Position numbers and translations under genes: made by a program. DNA of 64,000 nucleotides, taken from MFD01213-c1 sp963704405. GTDB lineage: Bacteria > Planctomycetota > Phycisphaerae > Tepidisphaerales > Tepidisphaeraceae. Under the pieces are notes generated by a model. That model made no database searches. It was not told where the DNA came from and saw only the letters and a list, made by a program, of their open reading frames with translations. The stretch's first letter is position 1, and the number at the start of each line of letters is the position of its first letter. The stretch is taken from assembly GCA_963704405.1 (NCBI GenBank), contig OY969903.1, forward strand, positions 1,116,001 to 1,180,000, read 5' to 3'. This document shows positions 59,458-64,000 of this stretch, piece by piece.

Positions 59458-59569
59458 TCGCATTTATTGCATTAAGCTCAAGAAGCCCGCAGTATCCCAT
59501 CTTTTGTGCTCCGCGCACGGGCCGGATTCGATGAGCTTTCCTCCGGCCTGATTTCGATGGTCTCCCTCC

Positions 59570-59617
59570 GGTCTGGGCTTAGGGTCGAAGACCGTTGAAT
59601 CAAGCTCAGGGCTGAAG
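59570..59617. repeat. Diverged 48-bp repeat, copy 1
   Basis: It aligns without gaps to 63086-63133 with roughly three quarters identity, differing mostly by transitions, around GGGTC(G/A)AAGA and CTCAGG. It lies just before the GAF-kinase gene. Confidence 0.4.
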
Positions 59618-59658
59618 ACAGTCGAACCGAAGCCGGAAGTTTTCGCCAGAACTTCGCT

Positions 59659-61299
59659 ATGCCCTCCGATCCCCGCGAGCTCCAGCTCCCCGACGTCAGC
59701 CGCCTGTCTAATACCGGCGCAATCGAATCCTCTCGCCTGGCAATGGAACAAGCCTTGGAGGCGCCCAGGATCGAAGGCTATCAAATCCTCGACAAGCTCG
59801 GCCAAGGCGGCATGGGAACCGTCTGGCACGCCATCCAACTCGGCACCCGCCGCAAGGTCGCCTTAAAGCTCATGAGCGCGGCCATGTTTGCCTCAGATCG
59901 CGCCCGCCATCGCTTTGATCGCGAAGTGGAACTGACTGCCCGACTCGATCACCCCAACATCGCGCAGGTTTTCGACAGCGGTCTGGATCGCGGAATTTAT
60001 TTCTACGCAATGGAGCGCGTCGACGGCACGCCGCTCGATCTGTATGTCGAATCGCACAAGATGTCCCGGCGCGACATCCTGGAACTGATGCGCACCATCT
60101 GCCAGGCTGTGCATCACGCCCACCAGCGCGGCGTAATCCATCGCGATCTTAAACCTCCCAACATCCTCGTCGATCCTGATGGCCAGCCCCATGTCCTGGA
60201 TTTCGGCCTCGCCCGCACCGTCCTGCACGAACAAGGCGAACTGAATGTCACGATTGAAGCTGATCTTGCCGGCACCCCCGCTTATATGTCCCCCGAGCAG
60301 GCCGCCGGCCACATGGACAAGCTCGACACCCGAACCGATGTCTACAGCCTCGGCGTGATTCTTTATCGCCTGCTGCTCGGACAGCCGCCGCACGAACTCA
60401 GCGGGTCGCAGCTTGAAATCCTTCGCCGCATCAGCGACACCGAAATCACACCCCCGCGAACCATCGACAAAAAAATGGATCGCGAGCTCGAAGCGATCCT
60501 GTGCATGGCGCTGGCGAAAAATCCCGAGCAGCGCTATGCCTCCGCCGGTGAATTCGCGCGCAACATCAACAACTATCTCACCGGCGAGCCGCTTCTTGCC
60601 CATTCCCCTGCGTTTTTCTACATCCTGCGAAAGCAGCTCGCGAAATATATTCTTCCCGTCAGCGTCACCGCGGCCATCCTCATCATTTTGATCGCCATTG
60701 GCGTCTTCTCCTATTTCCGCGTCAAATCCGCCCGCGACATGGCGGAGGGGCTGATCCACTTCAACGACGACCTCGCGCGCCAGCCCGACGAATCGATGCT
60801 TCAGATGATCGTTGACCGCACGATGTCCGCGGCCCACGCCGACGCCGGTTCGCTCTTCGTCCGAACCGAATCCCCCGATGGCGATGTTTTGCGATTTGAA
60901 ATCGCCCGGAACAACACGCTCGAAGCCCGCGACGGCGCTGTCGCGGCTGCCCAGCGGTTTGCACATTTCTCGCTCCCCATCTCTCAGGCCTCGATTGCCG
61001 GCTACGTTGCCGCCACCGGCAACCGTCTGAATCTCCCCGATGCCTACAACCTCCCCGCGAGCGTCCCCTATTTCTTCAACCAGGAATTTGATCGCCGAAA
61101 TAATTACCACTCGCAGTCGATGCTGGTCGTCCCCCTCACTCACCCTGACGGCCGCATCCTCGGTGTGCTGCAACTGATCAACCGCAAAAGCGCCGGCGGT
61201 CAGATCATCCCCTTCTCATCCGATGAGGAATCTCTCGTGCAGGCGATGGCCAGTCAGGCCGCCATCCAGTTGCGATCGCGCACCGCGCCGGCAAAATAA
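59659..61299 (+). CDS. Transmembrane Ser/Thr kinase with extracytoplasmic or C-terminal GAF domain
   Basis: The 546-residue protein has a complete kinase domain (glycine loop LGQGGMGT, Lys 70 in VALKLM, HRDLKPPN near 161, DFG near 181, GTPAYMSPEQ), one membrane helix (about 332-353) and a GAF domain (about 375-540, AGYVAATGNRLNLPDA, VVPLTHPDGRILGVLQLINR). It is RD-type, unlike the other kinase in the window. GAF domains bind small ligands; how it faces the membrane is not clear since a single helix separates it from the kinase. Same strand as the export cluster, 201 bases after the SecA-like gene. Confidence 0.9.
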   Translation: MPSDPRELQLPDVSRLSNTGAIESSRLAMEQALEAPRIEGYQILDKLGQGGMGTVWHAIQLGTRRKVALKLMSAAMFASDRARHRFDREVELTARLDHPNIAQVFDSGLDRGIYFYAMERVDGTPLDLYVESHKMSRRDILELMRTICQAVHHAHQRGVIHRDLKPPNILVDPDGQPHVLDFGLARTVLHEQGELNVTIEADLAGTPAYMSPEQAAGHMDKLDTRTDVYSLGVILYRLLLGQPPHELSGSQLEILRRISDTEITPPRTIDKKMDRELEAILCMALAKNPEQRYASAGEFARNINNYLTGEPLLAHSPAFFYILRKQLAKYILPVSVTAAILIILIAIGVFSYFRVKSARDMAEGLIHFNDDLARQPDESMLQMIVDRTMSAAHADAGSLFVRTESPDGDVLRFEIARNNTLEARDGAVAAAQRFAHFSLPISQASIAGYVAATGNRLNLPDAYNLPASVPYFFNQEFDRRNNYHSQSMLVVPLTHPDGRILGVLQLINRKSAGGQIIPFSSDEESLVQAMASQAAIQLRSRTAPAK

Positions 61300-61316
61300 G
61301 GCCCGTAACCACGCGC

Positions 61317-62984
61317 TCACTTCCGCCGGATAATCATCACGTCCATCCATGTCCCCCGGTCCGCATATGCCAGCCCCCGCACATGCGCAACCACATCAAA
61401 CATATCCCGAATATTCGCCGGCGCTTTTTCCCAGATCTCATCCGTCACGACCATCCATGGCGTGAAATAAGGAACGGACCGATCATTCAGCGCAACCTCT
61501 CCCGCCTCGCGGATCGTTCCCCCCTGATGAAACGCCAGGCTCGGCTCCATGTACCGCAGCATGAGCACTTCATGCGGATGGGTCACACCATTGGCGATCA
61601 GGACATCCGCAACGCGCGGCGAAATCCGCAGGAAATCCGCCTTCGGCAGATACCACCCATAAATCACCGACACCAGCACCATCGTCCCTGCGCCCATCGC
61701 GACCAACCCAGTCACAACCCTGCGGCGTTGAAATGAAGCAAAAACAACGACACCGAAAAGAACCCCTAAAACCGAAACAGTCGTCATCGCCGCATAAGGC
61801 AGCGGCTGAAACGCTCGAACCACAATCCAGGGCCCCGAAGCAATCGCCGCCACCAGCGCGCACCAAATTCCCACCGCTATAACAAACCCCTTCGATTTCA
61901 AATCCTGAAATTCCCCATGCAGACACCGCACCAGCGCATCCGCCGTCAAAAACGCCAGCGGTGGAAACACCGGCAGCAGATAGTGCGGCAGCTTCGTGCG
62001 AATGCATTCCAGCATGATCCACGGGCCTAATATCGCCGCCATCGCAAAGCGAATCCTCGGGTTTGCGCGATGCCGCAACGTCAGCCCAATTGTCAGTGGC
62101 AGCAGCAAACTCCACGGAAAATACGTGATCCAAATACTGATAAGGTAATACCCCGGCGGCCCCTTATGCTGCTCCAGCGGCGTCATCATCCGGTCCCAGA
62201 CATCATGTCCCATCGCCGTCTTGATAAATGCCGAGGCACGATGATTCACCATCACCACCCACGGCAACGTGATGGCGGCAACGATCAGCAGGGCAACAAT
62301 AATCTTCACCCAAACCAGCCGCGCCGCAGGCCGATTGCCCGCATCCATCGGCCCCATTTCCATTGCCACCGCAGGCGGAAACTTCCGATCCGCCAGCCGC
62401 AGCATTCCCATCGCTAAAAGCGTCATCGCCTGAAATCCAAGGAGCACCGGCCCCTTGGTCAGAAGCGCCAGGCCATGAGCCACGGCAAAAACCAGGATGA
62501 TTGGCCATGAAGAATTTCTCCGCAAAATCGCAAACAGACAAAGCTGCGCAATCGTCACCCACAGCAGCAGCACGGCGTCGGTGATGCACATCTTTGCCGC
62601 CGCGATTGTCAGCCCCGCGGTGGCGAAAATAAAAACCGCCCAAACCGTCCGCTCTGCCCCAATCGTCCGCCAGAAAACAATCGACAGCAAAATCAGCAGC
62701 GCCACTGTCGCGACCGCGCTGGGCAAACGGGCGGCGAATGCATTATCCCCCAGCACGCTCATCGCCGCCGCCTGGCACCAGTAAATCAGCGCCGGTTTGG
62801 CCGTGCGGACGTTATCCAGATAATGCGGCACCACCCAATCCCCCGACTGCCACATCTGCCGCGAAGTCTGCGCATACCGCGGCTCATCCCGATCCCAGAG
62901 TGCCACCGAATTGTTGCCAATCAGGTAAACCGCCGCACTGCCCACCACGATCAGCACAAGAAATAATTGCCGCCGCAAAATCAT
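61317..62984 (-). CDS. GT39/ArnT-like polyprenyl-phosphate-sugar glycosyltransferase
   Basis: The 555-residue polytopic protein has the family motif WDRDEPRYAQ in the first outer loop, with the Asp-Glu pair typical of PMT/ArnT GT-C enzymes, LLTKGP further on and about 12 hydrophobic helices. These enzymes move a sugar from a lipid carrier to lipid A or protein on the outer side of the inner membrane. The ATG at 62984 is well placed. It is convergent with the kinase gene (17 bases apart). Confidence 0.87.
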   Translation of the reverse strand: MILRRQLFLVLIVVGSAAVYLIGNNSVALWDRDEPRYAQTSRQMWQSGDWVVPHYLDNVRTAKPALIYWCQAAAMSVLGDNAFAARLPSAVATVALLILLSIVFWRTIGAERTVWAVFIFATAGLTIAAAKMCITDAVLLLWVTIAQLCLFAILRRNSSWPIILVFAVAHGLALLTKGPVLLGFQAMTLLAMGMLRLADRKFPPAVAMEMGPMDAGNRPAARLVWVKIIVALLIVAAITLPWVVMVNHRASAFIKTAMGHDVWDRMMTPLEQHKGPPGYYLISIWITYFPWSLLLPLTIGLTLRHRANPRIRFAMAAILGPWIMLECIRTKLPHYLLPVFPPLAFLTADALVRCLHGEFQDLKSKGFVIAVGIWCALVAAIASGPWIVVRAFQPLPYAAMTTVSVLGVLFGVVVFASFQRRRVVTGLVAMGAGTMVLVSVIYGWYLPKADFLRISPRVADVLIANGVTHPHEVLMLRYMEPSLAFHQGGTIREAGEVALNDRSVPYFTPWMVVTDEIWEKAPANIRDMFDVVAHVRGLAYADRGTWMDVMIIRRK

Positions 62985-63085
62985 TCACCGCAAGGTACGG
63001 CAGATGAGAAGAATTGGGAAATCGAAAACGTTGCGCAGGACTTTAATGGGTTCAGTCCCCATCTGACTTCAATGAGCCTCAGTCG

Positions 63086-63133
63086 GACCGAGCTTGGGGT
63101 CAAAGATAGTCAAATCGAACTCAGGATCGAAAA
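63086..63133. repeat. Diverged 48-bp repeat, copy 2
   Basis: Partner of 59570-59617; about three quarters identical over 48 bases. It is intergenic, downstream of the squalene/phytoene synthase gene. Confidence 0.4.
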
Positions 63134-63152
63134 AAGCCATATCTCCGCATCA

Positions 63153-64000
63153 TCAATCATTGGATTTTGTCAGCGGGCGCGCGGCGCGCCAGCCGATGAG
63201 GAGTTTGCTGATGAAGGACAGCGAAACCCTTTCGCGCAGGACGCGTTCGGGTTCGTTGGCGACTTTTTTGAGCAGCCGGTGGTAGATCTGGGTCATCGCG
63301 ATCAGCGTTGGGCGGCTGTCCCGCTGGATTCGTTCTTCGAGCGGCTGTGATTTCTCGTAATACGCCTCGGCTCGACTGATTTGGAATGTCATGAGCCTTC
63401 GGAATGCAGCGCCGCCGCGGGTGGCGCGCAGGTCTGCTTCTGTGATGTTCATAGCCGCAAGGTCTTCGCGCGGGAGATAGGTTCGGCCTCTGGCGGCGTC
63501 TTCGCGCAGGTCGCGGAGGATGTTGGTGAGTTGGAAGGCGACGCCGCGATCAATAGCAAGTTGTTCTGTCTCGGCGCCGCCTTCAAATCCCCAGATGTAA
63601 ATGCTGGCCAGGCCGACCACGCCCGCAACGCGATAGCAGTAGTCCTTGAGTTGCTCAAACGTATCGAACGGCTCCGGTTCCAGGTCCTGCCGCTGGCCGG
63701 CGATGACGGCGTCAAAAATCTGGCGGGGCATGCGGTATTCATTCACCATTTCGGCGAACGCGGGCCACAGGACACAGCCTTCTTCTGCAACCGCGCCGCG
63801 GCTGACGGAGCTTTGAATGTCTGTTCCCCGCCCATCCAGGATCGAATGCGTGTGTTCCCGCCACGCTTCCAGTTCGTCGATGCGCTGGCGGACGGTGCGG
63901 CCGTCTTCGTCGTCGGCGATGTCATCCACCAGCCGCATGTAAGCGTACAAGGTGAACATCGCCGATCGCTTTGGCTCGGGCAGCAGCTTTAAACCGTAAT
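63153..64000 (-). CDS. Squalene/phytoene synthase, cut by the window edge
   Basis: The protein condenses two prenyl diphosphates head to head (squalene, phytoene or hydroxysqualene). The first Asp-rich motif LVDDIADDED and the second NILRDLREDAARGRTYLP are both complete. The frame continues past the first internal Met to the edge, reading YGLKLLPEPKRSAMFTLYAYMR, so the N-terminus lies outside the window. The sequence resembles HpnC/HpnD- and CrtB-type enzymes; which product is made cannot be decided here. Confidence 0.88.
   Translation of the reverse strand, partial: YGLKLLPEPKRSAMFTLYAYMRLVDDIADDEDGRTVRQRIDELEAWREHTHSILDGRGTDIQSSVSRGAVAEEGCVLWPAFAEMVNEYRMPRQIFDAVIAGQRQDLEPEPFDTFEQLKDYCYRVAGVVGLASIYIWGFEGGAETEQLAIDRGVAFQLTNILRDLREDAARGRTYLPREDLAAMNITEADLRATRGGAAFRRLMTFQISRAEAYYEKSQPLEERIQRDSRPTLIAMTQIYHRLLKKVANEPERVLRERVSLSFISKLLIGWRAARPLTKSND

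Overview
The window looks like chromosomal DNA of a planctomycete, most likely class Phycisphaerae. This rests on gene content (an inference, not a database match): a large FtsX-type permease fused to an M28/PA-like domain, M56 peptidase/BlaI pairs, PilZ and SHOCT-like small proteins, several Ser/Thr kinases, PqqD/M50/HlyD fusions, and a GC-rich, loosely packed layout. No rRNA, tRNA, CRISPR array, prophage or complete insertion sequence was seen.

Layout. 0-5 kb: purC, clpX, a small SHOCT-like membrane protein and a three-LysM protein, all on the minus strand. 5.1-6.8 kb: a threonine-synthase-type gene behind a clear SAM-I (S-box) riboswitch; promoter, aptamer, antiterminator and terminator can all be read. 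6.8-16.4 kb: M50 protease, Nudix hydrolase, a Kef-type antiporter with USP domains, a NUDT22-like Nudix protein, RNase R, a Uma2 protein, and a NIL-domain/MoaD-like pair. 16.7-25.4 kb: GDP-mannose epimerase, pheT, ubiD, an SDR, a secreted repeat protein, an antitoxin-like protein and PilZ. 25.8-33 kb: a 1704-residue FtsX-type giant and an NRAMP-USP fusion. 33.4-38.3 kb: rpsD, aspS, a DUF559 gene and argG. 38.4-45.5 kb: a TPR-like protein, a small ABC system, and an M56 peptidase/BlaI regulatory pair with a visible operator-promoter. 45.9-51.6 kb: a GH12-like secreted glycosidase, a non-RD kinase, an amidase, a zinc-ribbon/vWA-like protein, an SppA-like lipoprotein and a zincin. 52.1-61.3 kb: an all-plus-strand cluster of HlyD adaptor, GAF-HlyD membrane protein, PqqD-M50-HlyD membrane protein, short SecA-like ATPase and Ser/Thr kinase with GAF domain. 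61.3-64 kb: a GT39 glycosyltransferase and a squalene/phytoene synthase cut by the window edge.

Two parts look like systems worth study. The 52-61 kb cluster resembles a dedicated export machine: two membrane-fusion proteins, a PqqD-headed intramembrane protease and its own stripped-down SecA. The SAM-riboswitch threonine-synthase homologue, with NIL and MoaD-like sulfur-carrier genes 9 kb away, suggests a thiocarboxylate-type homocysteine route.

Caution: about eleven genes (including pheT, ubiD, mntH, the secA-like gene and the ABC ATPase) carry one-base frameshifts, some at G/C homopolymers. Because several are normally essential, consensus errors in the assembly are the likeliest cause. 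These genes are annotated as whole genes and the break is stated.
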